Positions 28,501 to 35,669 of a stretch of DNA of 64,000 nucleotides are shown here, one piece after another. The notes under the pieces were generated by a model. It had not been told where the DNA came from. It worked only from the letters and a program-made list of their open reading frames with translations, and searched no databases. How positions within the stretch are numbered: the stretch's first letter is position 1; every line of letters begins with the position of its first letter. Source of the DNA: JAIQFL01 sp035295745 (GTDB lineage Bacteria > Acidobacteriota > Terriglobia > Bryobacterales > Bryobacteraceae); the NCBI GenBank assembly GCA_035295745.1, contig DATGIL010000073.1:62001-126000 (forward strand). The letters run 5' to 3'. Both the position numbers and the translations under genes were made by a program.

Positions 28501-29221
28501 TGGCAAACGCATTGTGGCGTCGAAAAGGGACGGGGATCTGATCACGTGGGATGCCTCGACCGGCGCGGCACTTCCGCCGGTTCCACCGTTTGTCTCTACG
28601 TCGGCTGGTCCGCTGGTGCACCTGGCCTTCAGCGGAGACGGAAAATGGTTTGCAATCGCCGGGAATCTGGCGAGAATCTGGAAGCTCCCGGAGGCCAAGG
28701 AGGTTCTGCCATCGCCGGGTCCGATTAGCCCGTCGGCGGGTATGGCGTTGAGCCACGATGGCAGGCATCTCGCCATCTCGGGGTCGGCTGGTGTGCGCCT
28801 CTGGAGCGCCGAGTCCGGGTGGAAGTCGTTGACCGGCTCTCTCGGCTGGACATCCCCGGACCAGGTCAGCCTGGCCTTCAATCGGGACGGCACGCGGTTG
28901 GCTGGGCCGGGAAAAGACGATACGCTTCTGATCTGGAATACGGCGACCGGTCAGGAGGTGGCCAGGCTTTACTATTACCAGGCAGCCCTTGTGAAGGATG
29001 TAGCGATCAGAGCCGTCGCCTACAGCCCCGATGAAAAGGAGATTTTCGCGCTCGGCGCGAATTGGGCCACCTACCGCTTCACGGTGCCTCTGGAGGATCT
29101 TCCAGCCGAGGCGCGACGCCTCGCGGGCAAGACACCGCTTACCGACCAGGATTGCGCCGCATATCTGCACCAAACGCCTTGCCCTCCGCAGGTCCGGCGC
29201 ATCGCGTCTGTGCCACAATGA
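25544..29221 (+). CDS. nSTAND1-like NTPase with transmembrane segment and WD40 repeats
   Basis: A 1225-residue signal-transduction NTPase. Start segment NPWPGLSAFDEAAQRFFNGRQEE is typical of nSTAND1 proteins. Walker A is GASGLGKTS (53-61), Walker B VFVFDQFEEVF (141-151, Asp145). A helical HETHS/winged-helix-like stretch follows to about 400, then a basic RRRRRN and one membrane helix (411-435). Residues about 535-1190 are WD40 repeats with repeated FSPDG blades (for example MGFSPDGRLLVWED, AFSPDGKRIVASK). The architecture (nucleotide switch, membrane anchor, propeller sensor) matches STAND receptors in which the WD40 part binds a ligand. Coupled by a 4-bp overlap to the SIR2-TIR gene, its likely effector. 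Confidence 0.85.
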   Translation: MTPGAHLRIDEQNPWPGLSAFDEAAQRFFNGRQEETAALRRLVAHSPLTVLFGASGLGKTSLLHAGLFPLLRRDFLPVYVRLDLRDSMVPLIDQVKAALETEIRLRRVETPEFRSGESLWEYLHRGGLELWSEQNQLLTPVFVFDQFEEVFTLGASRAAAVARLRSDLADLIENRVPEASAAQVLESSPGPDEIATDRQRYKVLLSFREDFLPVIEGWKREIPSIMRNRLRLLPMSGAQAFEAVHATAPALAPEPIAHRIVSFVAAAGEDSGEGEGDLAVEPALLSLLCNGLNERRKQQGKAQFDEALLMGTGQAIVADFYRDAVAGLPAPVHRFIERELITERGFRKPCDVDDALTVHRVSREDLARLVDRRLLRIEPVRGSERVELTHDLLTRVVREHREQQRERDRRRRRNLVVAVVSLVAVSLGVLAAIMGHLYLKASAAQIAAEEATRQAREASAEEFTQRQHAQASQTESERETRSALSHQLSGASVNSGGTVAGILFALGAIAATNDVDHVVLPDAAEALRVAIDTMHRAKAPSAIELALPGNTLRPTLIRFSRDHTRVVTVAGDNEVRVWDVSQGEEISTVKPGSCPILEFSQDLTRLACGGREVGSFFDLAKNQKLRATAGCQGCALKAMGFSPDGRLLVWEDLVATHITDGVSIKRDFTGHKAVVSPDGKILATITDQAVKLWDVASGGELRTLNAMADRAVFSPDGKQLAVNGPSGLLVFDLSSGTSTPVTAPGGNMDVRCIAFSPDLRRLAVLGLTTWQVADLPTPVRPPWSHSPVDTSVPHLLMAGTCGFGKDRVVINGRSDYPLTVNGHYDIGGGMHAEMWDTDSERLYYSADAVSDDGEVFAHIIDATVGMTNGSSRPIAALPARDIHLHAAVFSPDASQVVTSGDDRRARTWDVNSGRKLSALLAASFPITFAAYSPDGTIIVTTDGGSTTDGTEIAKLWDARSGHLIRNLSAPAAPNTPQLAALAFSPDGKRIVASKRDGDLITWDASTGAALPPVPPFVSTSAGPLVHLAFSGDGKWFAIAGNLARIWKLPEAKEVLPSPGPISPSAGMALSHDGRHLAISGSAGVRLWSAESGWKSLTGSLGWTSPDQVSLAFNRDGTRLAGPGKDDTLLIWNTATGQEVARLYYYQAALVKDVAIRAVAYSPDEKEIFALGANWATYRFTVPLEDLPAEARRLAGKTPLTDQDCAAYLHQTPCPPQVRRIASVPQ

Positions 29222-29238
29222 TTCATCGGAGGTAATGT

Positions 29239-29607
29239 TTGGCGAACTCATTTTCTGTCGGACGGTCCCGGGAAGGCGATATTTCGGTCCTCACCCTGCA
29301 AGGATATCTCGACGCCCATACCGCTCCCCAGTTCGAGAAGGTCATTCAGGAGGAGTATGAGGCCGGACGGCTCCGCATCATTGTGAACTGCGCCGGACTC
29401 ACCTACATTTCCTCAGCGGGTTTAGGGGTCTTCATGAGCTTCATCGAAGACGTCCGCGCCGCTCAGGGCGATATCAAGATTTGTTCGGTCACCGAGACGG
29501 TATACCAGGTGTTTGAGATACTCGGCTTCCCATCGCTCTTCGACATCCTGCCGGACCAGGCGGCCGCCGTTCAGCGCTTTGCCGAAGCCCCCGTCAGGGA
29601 GGGTTGA
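29239..29607 (+). CDS. STAS-domain anti-anti-sigma factor (RsbV/SpoIIAA type)
   Basis: A 122-residue STAS protein. LTLQGYLDAHTAPQFE opens the fold and the phosphorylation site is Ser in NCAGLTYISSAGLGVF (about residues 58-59). Unphosphorylated STAS proteins bind and sequester the kinase anti-sigma factor encoded next; a SpoIIE-type phosphatase reactivates them, and one is the first gene of this run. The start is TTG 29239 with GGAGGT at 29228-29233; a nearby ATG (29235) is out of frame. It lies 17 bp after the STAND gene and overlaps the next frame by 4 bp. Confidence 0.9.
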   Translation: MANSFSVGRSREGDISVLTLQGYLDAHTAPQFEKVIQEEYEAGRLRIIVNCAGLTYISSAGLGVFMSFIEDVRAAQGDIKICSVTETVYQVFEILGFPSLFDILPDQAAAVQRFAEAPVREG

Positions 29608-29609
29608 CG

Positions 29610-30068
29610 ATGGATTCGATGGAACGCACCTTTCAACTGCACGTGCCTTCGTCTACGGAGAATCTGGCGATGATCCGGGACTTCGTAGCCAAGATCGGCG
29701 AGCGGGCCGGAATGAGTGAGGGCGACGTAAAGAAGCTCGAACTGGCGGTGGATGAAGCCTGCGCCAATGTGATCGAGCATGCCTACGGATCGGACGGCAC
29801 GCGCGAGGTGCGGGTGAAGGTTACGTTCGACTCGGAGATGGTGCAGATCGAGATCATGGACACCGGCCGTGGGTTCGATCCTTCGAAAGTGGAGGAGAAC
29901 AACCTGGAGCAACTGGCGCGCGGCCGTAAGAGCGGCGGGCTCGGGTTGCGCCTGATCCGCTCGGTGATGGACGAAGTGCAATACCAGATCGTGCCGGGGC
30001 AGAAGAACGAGTTGCGCATGGTGAAGCGGCTCAAGCCGGCGGAGTCGAAACCGAAGCCGAAAGACTGA
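29610..30068 (+). CDS. Serine-protein kinase / anti-sigma factor (RsbW type, HATPase)
   Basis: A 152-residue GHKL-fold kinase. The N box is ELAVDEACANVIEHAYG (about 44-60), the G1 box DTGRGFDP and the G2 box GGLGLRLIRSVMDEV. In partner switching it phosphorylates its STAS antagonist and otherwise binds a sigma factor or other target. ATG 29610 has GGGAGGG (29597-29603) upstream; TTG 29604 overlapping the previous stop is possible. No cognate sigma factor gene is present in the operon, so the target may be encoded elsewhere, or the kinase may act on the TIR/STAND proteins (speculative). Confidence 0.9.
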   Translation: MDSMERTFQLHVPSSTENLAMIRDFVAKIGERAGMSEGDVKKLELAVDEACANVIEHAYGSDGTREVRVKVTFDSEMVQIEIMDTGRGFDPSKVEENNLEQLARGRKSGGLGLRLIRSVMDEVQYQIVPGQKNELRMVKRLKPAESKPKPKD

Positions 30069-30076
30069 TTCCCGAC

Positions 30077-31387
30077 ATGTCCGTGCGAGAGCGGCTCGAG
30101 CGCTACTTCGAGTTCCGGGCGCTGGGCGCCTCCTGGAAGACCGAGATCCTGGCCGGTTTCACCACCTTCATGACGATGGCGTACATCGTCTTCGTCAATC
30201 CTGCAATTCTGCATGAGACCGGAATGCCGCTGGCCGCAGTTACCGCCGCCACGTGCGTTTCCGCGGCGGTTGGCAGCTTTCTCATGGGAGGCCTGGCGCG
30301 TTTCCCCATCGCCCTCGCGCCCGGTATGGGATTGAACGCTTACTTCACCTATTCGGTGGTCAAAGGAATGGGGATTCCGTGGCAGGCCGCGCTGGGGGCT
30401 GTCTTCATTTCGGGCGTGGCCTTCTTCGTGCTCACCCTGCTGGGCGTCCGGCAGTTGATCATCTCGACCATCCCGGTGGAGTTGTATGCGGCGGTGGGCG
30501 CGGGCGTGGGGTTGTTCATCGCGCTGATCGGATTTCGCAACTCCGGCATCATTGCGGCAAGTCCCGCGACCACCGTGACGCTCGGCGATCTGCACGACAA
30601 GAGCACCGTGCTGGCACTGTTCGGGCTCTTGCTGATCGGCGCGCTGCTGGCGTGGCGAGTGCGCGCCGCGATGCTGATCGGCATTCTGGCTACGACGGTC
30701 GCGGGACTGATCACGGGCGTCGCGAAGTGGAATCCGCAGTTCTATAGTTTGCGCGACCTGTCGGCGACGGCCTTGAAGCTCGACGTACCGGCCGCTTTGC
30801 GGATCGGCTTCCTGGAGATTGTCTTCGTATTCCTGTTCATCGACTTGTTCGACAATATCGGCACGCTGGTGGCGGTGGGGCGCAAGGCGAATCTGTTCGA
30901 CAAGGCGAACCAGATTCCGCGTGTGAATCGAATTCTGATTTCGGATGCAACGGCGACGATTGTGGGATCGCTTACGGGGACCTCGACGGTGGTGAGTTAC
31001 ATTGAGAGCGCCGCGGGTGTGGCCGCCGGCGGGCGCACCGGCGTGACCGCGATCGTGACCGGGATGCTCTTCGTCGTCGCCCTGTTTGTAGCGCCGGTGG
31101 TGGGCGCGATTCCCGCCGCGGCGACGGCGCCGGCGCTGATCATCGTGGGCGGAATGATGATGGCGGCGGTGGGGGAGATTCACTGGGACGACCCGGAGGT
31201 GGCCTTACCGGCGTTCCTGACAATGATGGCGATTCCGCTGACGTTCAGCATCGCGAACGGCCTGGCATTCGGCTTTACCGCATTCACGCTGATCAAACTG
31301 CTGCGTGGAAAATGGCGGCAGGTGACGTGGTTCGTCTGGGTGCTGACGGCTTTGTTCGTGGCGCGATTTGTGTACCTCGCGAAGTGA
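30077..31387 (+). CDS. NCS2-family purine permease (AzgA/PbuG type)
   Basis: A 436-residue membrane transporter with about 12 to 14 helices. Family signatures are FTTFMTMAYIVFVNP near residue 30, LAPGMGLNAYFTYSVV near 79 and FLFIDLFDNIGTLVAVG near 255, together with GTSTVVSYIESAAGVAAGGRTGV near 302. These define the AzgA branch that imports hypoxanthine, guanine or adenine by proton symport. It starts eight bases after the RsbW-like gene on the same strand with no promoter in the gap, so it is probably in the same transcript. The reason for coupling a purine importer to this cassette is unclear. Confidence 0.9.
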   Translation: MSVRERLERYFEFRALGASWKTEILAGFTTFMTMAYIVFVNPAILHETGMPLAAVTAATCVSAAVGSFLMGGLARFPIALAPGMGLNAYFTYSVVKGMGIPWQAALGAVFISGVAFFVLTLLGVRQLIISTIPVELYAAVGAGVGLFIALIGFRNSGIIAASPATTVTLGDLHDKSTVLALFGLLLIGALLAWRVRAAMLIGILATTVAGLITGVAKWNPQFYSLRDLSATALKLDVPAALRIGFLEIVFVFLFIDLFDNIGTLVAVGRKANLFDKANQIPRVNRILISDATATIVGSLTGTSTVVSYIESAAGVAAGGRTGVTAIVTGMLFVVALFVAPVVGAIPAAATAPALIIVGGMMMAAVGEIHWDDPEVALPAFLTMMAIPLTFSIANGLAFGFTAFTLIKLLRGKWRQVTWFVWVLTALFVARFVYLAK

Positions 31388-31484
31388 GATTTTCTCTTGC
31401 CAGGAGACGCGAGGGTCGGATAAAATCATCAGGCGCGAGTGGGGCTGCTCGTGGACCACAGCTCATCACGAGGGATCCCCAACC

Positions 31485-32303
31485 ATGAAAATCACATTTC
31501 AAACTGCATTGATTACAGGAAGCTCCCGAGGGCTGGGAAGAGCGATCTGCGTCAAACTGGCGCAGGAGGGCGTTGGCAAAATCGCGGTGCACTACAACAC
31601 TCGCCGCGACGAAGCGGAGAAGACCGCCGCCATGATTCAGGCTGCCGGCGGAGAGGCCGTTGTGGTGCAGGGCGACACGTCCGACTCCAAACGCGCGGAA
31701 GAGTTGGTAGAGGAGGCAGCCGCCAGGCTCGGCGGGTGCGATATCTTCGTGCAGAGCGTGGTGCCCACGCTCGACCTCATTTACGAGCACACCTTAGCCA
31801 CCGAAGTGCCGCTGGAGAAATGGCAGATTGCCTACGACACCCAAGCCCGCGCCTTCTTCGTGGGTGTCCGCGCGGCCGCGAAACACATGACCCACGGAGG
31901 ACGAATCCTTGCCATGTCCTACACGCCGGGCGCGGTGACCGGCGGTTGGCAGCCCTGGGTGGGAATGGGCTCGGCGAAAGCCGCAGTCGAGAGCATGTGC
32001 CGATATTTCGCGGTCGCACTCGCGCGGCAGGGGGTCACCGTGAATGCGGTGAGCCCGGGCGCGTCCGATGAGACGACGTTGATCGGTCAGACTCCGCAGG
32101 CCGTACAGGATGCACTGAAGGAGTGGGCGACTGCGGGCTGGACGCCCATGCGCCGTCGCGTCTCCCCCTGCGATATCGCCAATGTGTGCGCATTGCTGTG
32201 CAGCGAAGAAGCGGCGTTCGTCACCGGGCAGACGATCGCGGTGGATGGCGGAAGCTCACTAATGAATCCCGATTTTCCGCTGGCCCTACAAGTTCCGAAA
32301 TAG
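31485..32303 (+). CDS. Short-chain dehydrogenase/reductase with altered catalytic tyrosine
   Basis: A 272-residue Rossmann oxidoreductase. The coenzyme loop is TGSSRGLGRA (near residue 10) and the C-terminal part has GQTIAVDGG. Ser in LAMSYTPG and Lys in GMGSAKAAVESM are present, but the usual Tyr four residues before the Lys is Met, and the FabI/FabL-style Tyr seven before the Lys is Trp (QPWVGMGSAK). The enzyme resembles the enoyl-ACP reductase FabL/FabI side of the family (GQTIAVDGGSSLM end). Activity is therefore uncertain. The start at 31485 is preceded by GAGGGATC; an earlier in-frame start lacks one. It is a separate unit, 97 bp after the permease. Confidence 0.82.
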   Translation: MKITFQTALITGSSRGLGRAICVKLAQEGVGKIAVHYNTRRDEAEKTAAMIQAAGGEAVVVQGDTSDSKRAEELVEEAAARLGGCDIFVQSVVPTLDLIYEHTLATEVPLEKWQIAYDTQARAFFVGVRAAAKHMTHGGRILAMSYTPGAVTGGWQPWVGMGSAKAAVESMCRYFAVALARQGVTVNAVSPGASDETTLIGQTPQAVQDALKEWATAGWTPMRRRVSPCDIANVCALLCSEEAAFVTGQTIAVDGGSSLMNPDFPLALQVPK

Positions 32304-32306
32304 CCC

Positions 32307-32332
32307 GTGGCGCAAACACTCCGGTTTTCGCG
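32307..32332 (+). repeat. Truncated double-hairpin element, copy F
   Basis: GTGGCGCAAACACTCCGGTT then TTCGCG: only the first stem (CGCAAAC/GGTTTTCGCG) remains, four bases after the SDR stop codon. The second stem present in other copies is missing. Confidence 0.55.
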
Positions 32333-32360
32333 ATTTTCACAACTAAGTACGGCGTAACAA

Positions 32361-32860
32361 CGAGCCGCGACCGTGAGGGAGCGTCACCGCCCTCTGATTA
32401 GTGACCGCTTGCTGACGCGCGCGGCTCGCAAGCACACGTATCGGGCGAAACGTATTTGGGTAGCTTACGAGCCGCGACCGTGAGGGAGCGTCACCGCGCT
32501 CCGATTAGTGACCGCTTCCTGACGCACGCGACTCGCAAGCGCACATATCGCGCGCACGTAGTTGGGTAGCTTACGAGCCGCGACCGTGAGGGAGCGTCAC
32601 CGCGCTCCGATTAGTGACCGCTTGCTGACGCGCGCGGCTCGTAAGCGCACATATCGCGCGCACGTAGTTGGGTAGCTTACGAGCCGCGACCGTGAGGGAG
32701 CGTCATCGCCCTCCGATTAGTGACCGCTTGCTGACGCGCGCGGCTCGCATGCGCACATATCGCGCGCATGTAGTTGGGTAGCTTACGAGCCGCGACCGTG
32801 AGGGAGCGTTATCGCCCTCTGATTAGTGACCGCTTGCTGACGCGCGCGGCTCGTCAGTGT
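32361..32860. repeat. Tandem array of CGAGCC...GGCTCG palindromic units, 106-107 bp period
   Basis: Five units start at 32361, 32468, 32574, 32680 and 32786, spaced 107, 106, 106 and 106. Each begins CGAGCCGCGACCGTGAGGGA, contains an inner GGAGCG...CGCTCC or GAGGG...CCCTC pairing, and ends CGCGCGGCTCG, so CGAGCCGCG/CGCGGCTCG form an outer stem around about 70 bp. A 39-bp linker (CACATATCGCGCGCACGTAG region) joins units. Unit 2 has lost one outer-stem pair; unit 5 lacks the linker. The array lies between convergent genes. It is the same family as the 4-kb array; spacers are repeats themselves, so it is not CRISPR. Confidence 0.92.
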
Positions 32861-32871
32861 CCTGCGTGAGG

Positions 32872-32914
32872 GAGTGTTCTTGCCGGCTTGTACTAAGCCG
32901 GGCAAGAGGCACTC
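32872..32914 (-). terminator. Stem-loop at the end of the ABC permease gene
   Basis: CTTGCCGGCTT (32879-32889) pairs with AAGCCGGGCAAG (32895-32906) around GTACT, with outer GAGTG/CACTC arms continuing to 32914. It follows the permease stop on the minus strand. There is no T-run, so termination, if any, is not of the simple intrinsic kind. Confidence 0.45.
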
Positions 32915-35456
32915 ACTCGTACCGCAGTGCCCGCGGCGGATCGATGCGACTCGCGCGCCACGCGGGAATGTAGCCCGCAGCGAGTCCGACCAGTGTGAGT
33001 GCGAGCGCCGCCAGCGTCATCGTCAGGGGATCGCGCCCCTTCAACCCGAATAACTGCGATTCCACAAACTTCGCCAGCACCCACGCCGCCGGAATCCCCG
33101 CCACCACGCCCACGCCTATCAGCACCGACACTTCGCGCATCACCATTCCGATGACTCGCCGTCCTTCGGCACCAAGTGCCATGCGGATGCCGATTTCCCT
33201 CGTCCGCCGGATGACCGCGTACGCCATCACGCCGTACAAGCCGACGATCGCCAGCAGGGTGGCCAGGAATCCGAACGCCGCAGACAGGCTCGCGATCAGA
33301 CGTTCCGTGGTGAGGGAATTCTCGATCTGCTTTTCGGTCGTTCGCATCGCGAAGACCGGCACGTTGGCATCCAGGTCGTGAACTTTGGAACGAATGATTG
33401 CGAAGAACTGGTTGGCTTCAAGCCGGGTGCGGGCATACACGGTCATCTCCCCAAGGTTGGAAGTGAGCGCAAGAAACGGCAGGAAGCACTGCGGCGGGAT
33501 GTCATCGCGAATCCCGGTATATTTGATGTCCTTCACCACCCCGATCACTTCCATGTCGGTCTTGGTTCCCGGGTCGCTTCCGAATCCGACATGCAGACCG
33601 ACCGGGTTCCGGCCCTGGAAAAATTTCTTCGCGTAGGTCTCGTTGATGATCACCTTGGCCGGGACTTTCCCGTCGTCGCCGTTGCGCGGGGGAGAGTGTT
33701 GGACCATTTCGGTGTCGGCGATGGTGAAGTTGCGGCCCGCTGCCATCGGCACTCCCAACGTGCCGAAGTATTCTGGGTCGATGATGTTCATGTAACCGTA
33801 CGCGCGATCGCGGCCTTGGACCGGCGCATAGCCTTCGACGGTCATCGAATTGTCCCACTCGTTGTTCTCGAGGATGCGCATGTTCGCCAGCCCAACCGCC
33901 TGCACCCCTGGGATCGCCCCAATGCTTTCGGTGACACGCTGATAGAAGGCTTTGGCCGCTGCGCCTTTGTAGCCGCTGAGCGAAGGATCGATCTGGAAGC
34001 CGATCAATCGTTCCACCGGGAATCCCGGTCCGAGATTGCGAATGTTATTCAGACTGCGAACAAACAACCCCGCACCGATCAGCAACAAAAGCGACAACGT
34101 CACCTGCGCAATCACCAACCCTTTGCGAAGAATCACATTTCCGCCGGTGACCACCGAGCCAGCCTGATCCTTTAGTGTGGGACCTACGTTGGGCTTGGTG
34201 GCCTGGACCGCTGGTGCAAGACCGAAGAACAACCCCGTCAGAATCGTGACGGCCATGGTGAAAAGCAGAATACGAAGATCGGGAGCAGTTGAAATATTGA
34301 GCCTTGTGGCGTCGCCCAGATACGCGGCCATCAGGAGCTTGTCCGACCAATAGGCAAGGCCCAATCCAGCCACGGCTCCAATCGCCGACAACAAGAGGCT
34401 TTCGACCATGAGCTGCCGGACGATGTTCCAACGGCTCGCGCCGATCGCCAATCGCACCGCAATCTCTTTCTGACGCCCCATCGCGCGCGCGAGCATCAGG
34501 TTCGCGATATTGGCGCACGCAATCAACAGAACAGCGCCGGTAATAGCCATCAACACCCACAGCGGCGTCTTCAGATCGTTGCGCAAGGAGGCCCGCCCTT
34601 GTGAACCCGGCAGCACGTCCATCGTGCAGCGCAGGAACTGTTCCCGGTCGTATTCCGAGGCATTGTTGAATGCCGCCTCTTTGACCTCCATCTCGAGCAT
34701 CGAATGCATGAAGGGAGCCAGCGACGCCTTGGCCTGCGCCATCGAAACGCCGGGTTTCAGCCGGCCGAAAGCGTTCACCCAACGGGTGCGCCGGTCGGTA
34801 AGCATGTCCGGATTGCCGAACGTCTCCTTCTGCATTTGAATCGGCAGGTAGAAGCTGGGGGAGAAGCCCAGTTCGACGCCGTCGAACCCGCGTTGCGCCA
34901 CGCCCACGACCGTCATGTTGTGGCCGTTGACGGTGACCGTCTTGCCGAGCACATTGGGGTCGCCTGCGAAGCGCATCTGCCAATAGTCGAACGCCAGCAC
35001 GACGAGCGGGTGTCCGCCATGTGTGCGATCGTCATCGGGCGTGAACGTGCGGCCGATGGCAGCGCCGACGTCGAGAATCGGGAAATAGGTGCCCGAAACC
35101 AATTCCGCCGGGACCCGTTCGGTATGTCCTTCGAACGTGATGCTGGTGTACATCGCCCGGCGCGCGAACATTCCGCTGAAGACGTCGTTGTGGCCCTCGA
35201 AGTCGCGGAACATGGGATAGGAGATCATGTTCCCGCCCCAATTGCTGCCGTAGTGATGCCCGCGCATGGTGAGGAGCGTAAGCTGTTGCGGATCTTTGAC
35301 GGGCAACAGGCGCAGGAGTACCTGGTCGAGGAGAGTGAAAATGGCGGTGTTGGCGCCGATTCCCAGGGCGAGAGACAATACGGCGACCGCCGTGAATATC
35401 GGAGCCTTCCGAAAAGCCCGGAATGCGAAGCGCAGATCGGCCCAGAGATTACGCAT
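32913..35456 (-). CDS. MacB/FtsX-type orphan ABC permease (acidobacterial duplicated permease)
   Basis: An 847-residue membrane protein made of two MacB-like halves. N-terminal half: helix 20-42 (VAVLSLALGIGANTAIF) then a large periplasmic MacB_PCD domain, three more helices near 290-420 (VLMAITGAVLLIACANIANLML). The pattern repeats with a second periplasmic domain (about 470-680) and a C-terminal helix set (AFGFLATLLAIVGLYGVMAYAV, LALTLVGLAAGYIPAWRASRIDP). No ATPase is encoded beside it, the hallmark of the ADOP group numerous in Acidobacteria. Substrate and partner are unknown; a mechanotransmission role like MacB is possible. Both flanks contain repeat elements. Confidence 0.9.
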   Translation of the reverse strand: MRNLWADLRFAFRAFRKAPIFTAVAVLSLALGIGANTAIFTLLDQVLLRLLPVKDPQQLTLLTMRGHHYGSNWGGNMISYPMFRDFEGHNDVFSGMFARRAMYTSITFEGHTERVPAELVSGTYFPILDVGAAIGRTFTPDDDRTHGGHPLVVLAFDYWQMRFAGDPNVLGKTVTVNGHNMTVVGVAQRGFDGVELGFSPSFYLPIQMQKETFGNPDMLTDRRTRWVNAFGRLKPGVSMAQAKASLAPFMHSMLEMEVKEAAFNNASEYDREQFLRCTMDVLPGSQGRASLRNDLKTPLWVLMAITGAVLLIACANIANLMLARAMGRQKEIAVRLAIGASRWNIVRQLMVESLLLSAIGAVAGLGLAYWSDKLLMAAYLGDATRLNISTAPDLRILLFTMAVTILTGLFFGLAPAVQATKPNVGPTLKDQAGSVVTGGNVILRKGLVIAQVTLSLLLLIGAGLFVRSLNNIRNLGPGFPVERLIGFQIDPSLSGYKGAAAKAFYQRVTESIGAIPGVQAVGLANMRILENNEWDNSMTVEGYAPVQGRDRAYGYMNIIDPEYFGTLGVPMAAGRNFTIADTEMVQHSPPRNGDDGKVPAKVIINETYAKKFFQGRNPVGLHVGFGSDPGTKTDMEVIGVVKDIKYTGIRDDIPPQCFLPFLALTSNLGEMTVYARTRLEANQFFAIIRSKVHDLDANVPVFAMRTTEKQIENSLTTERLIASLSAAFGFLATLLAIVGLYGVMAYAVIRRTREIGIRMALGAEGRRVIGMVMREVSVLIGVGVVAGIPAAWVLAKFVESQLFGLKGRDPLTMTLAALALTLVGLAAGYIPAWRASRIDPPRALRYE

Positions 35457-35506
35457 AACTTAACTTAGACGCCGAAAGAGCGGCGCGGTAAGCAACTCGA
35501 CGGGCC

Positions 35507-35557
35507 GTGGCGCAAAGACTCGTCTTTGCCGCGTCGAGACTCCTCTCGACGCTTTTT
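35507..35557 (+). repeat. Dispersed double-hairpin element, copy C (both stems perfect)
   Basis: GTGGC then GCAAAGA-CTCG-TCTTTGC (35512-35529) and GCGTCGAGA-CTCC-TCTCGACGC (35531-35552), followed by TTTTT (35553-35557). Compared with copies A, B and D both stems differ at one pair and both changes are compensated. Confidence 0.9.
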
Positions 35558-35613
35558 CGGTTGTCCGCTACGTCTGAGGCTACAGGATGATTTCAGATTT
35601 GCGTAGACACTCG

Positions 35614-35663
35614 AAAAGCGCCGACATGAGTGTCGGCGCGGCAGACACGAGTGTCCGCGCCAC
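35614..35663 (-). repeat. Inverted double-hairpin element, copy C'
   Basis: Reverse-complement orientation relative to copy C, 57 bp away: AAAA then GCGCCGACA-TGAG-TGTCGGCGC (35618-35639, perfect 9-bp stem), then GACAC-GA-GTGTC and GCGCCAC. Together with copy C it forms a convergent pair in the gap upstream of the ABC permease. Confidence 0.87.
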
Positions 35664-35669
35664 GTCGAG

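Noticed and set aside
29783..31183. 466-codon His/Arg-rich frame opposite the kinase and purine permease
   Set aside because: Antisense shadow of the NCS2 permease, whose membrane helices and signatures are unambiguous.
32361..32860. CRISPR array
   Set aside because: The period is regular, but the 'spacers' are near-identical and the repeat is 65-70 bp with internal palindromes; no cas genes are nearby.
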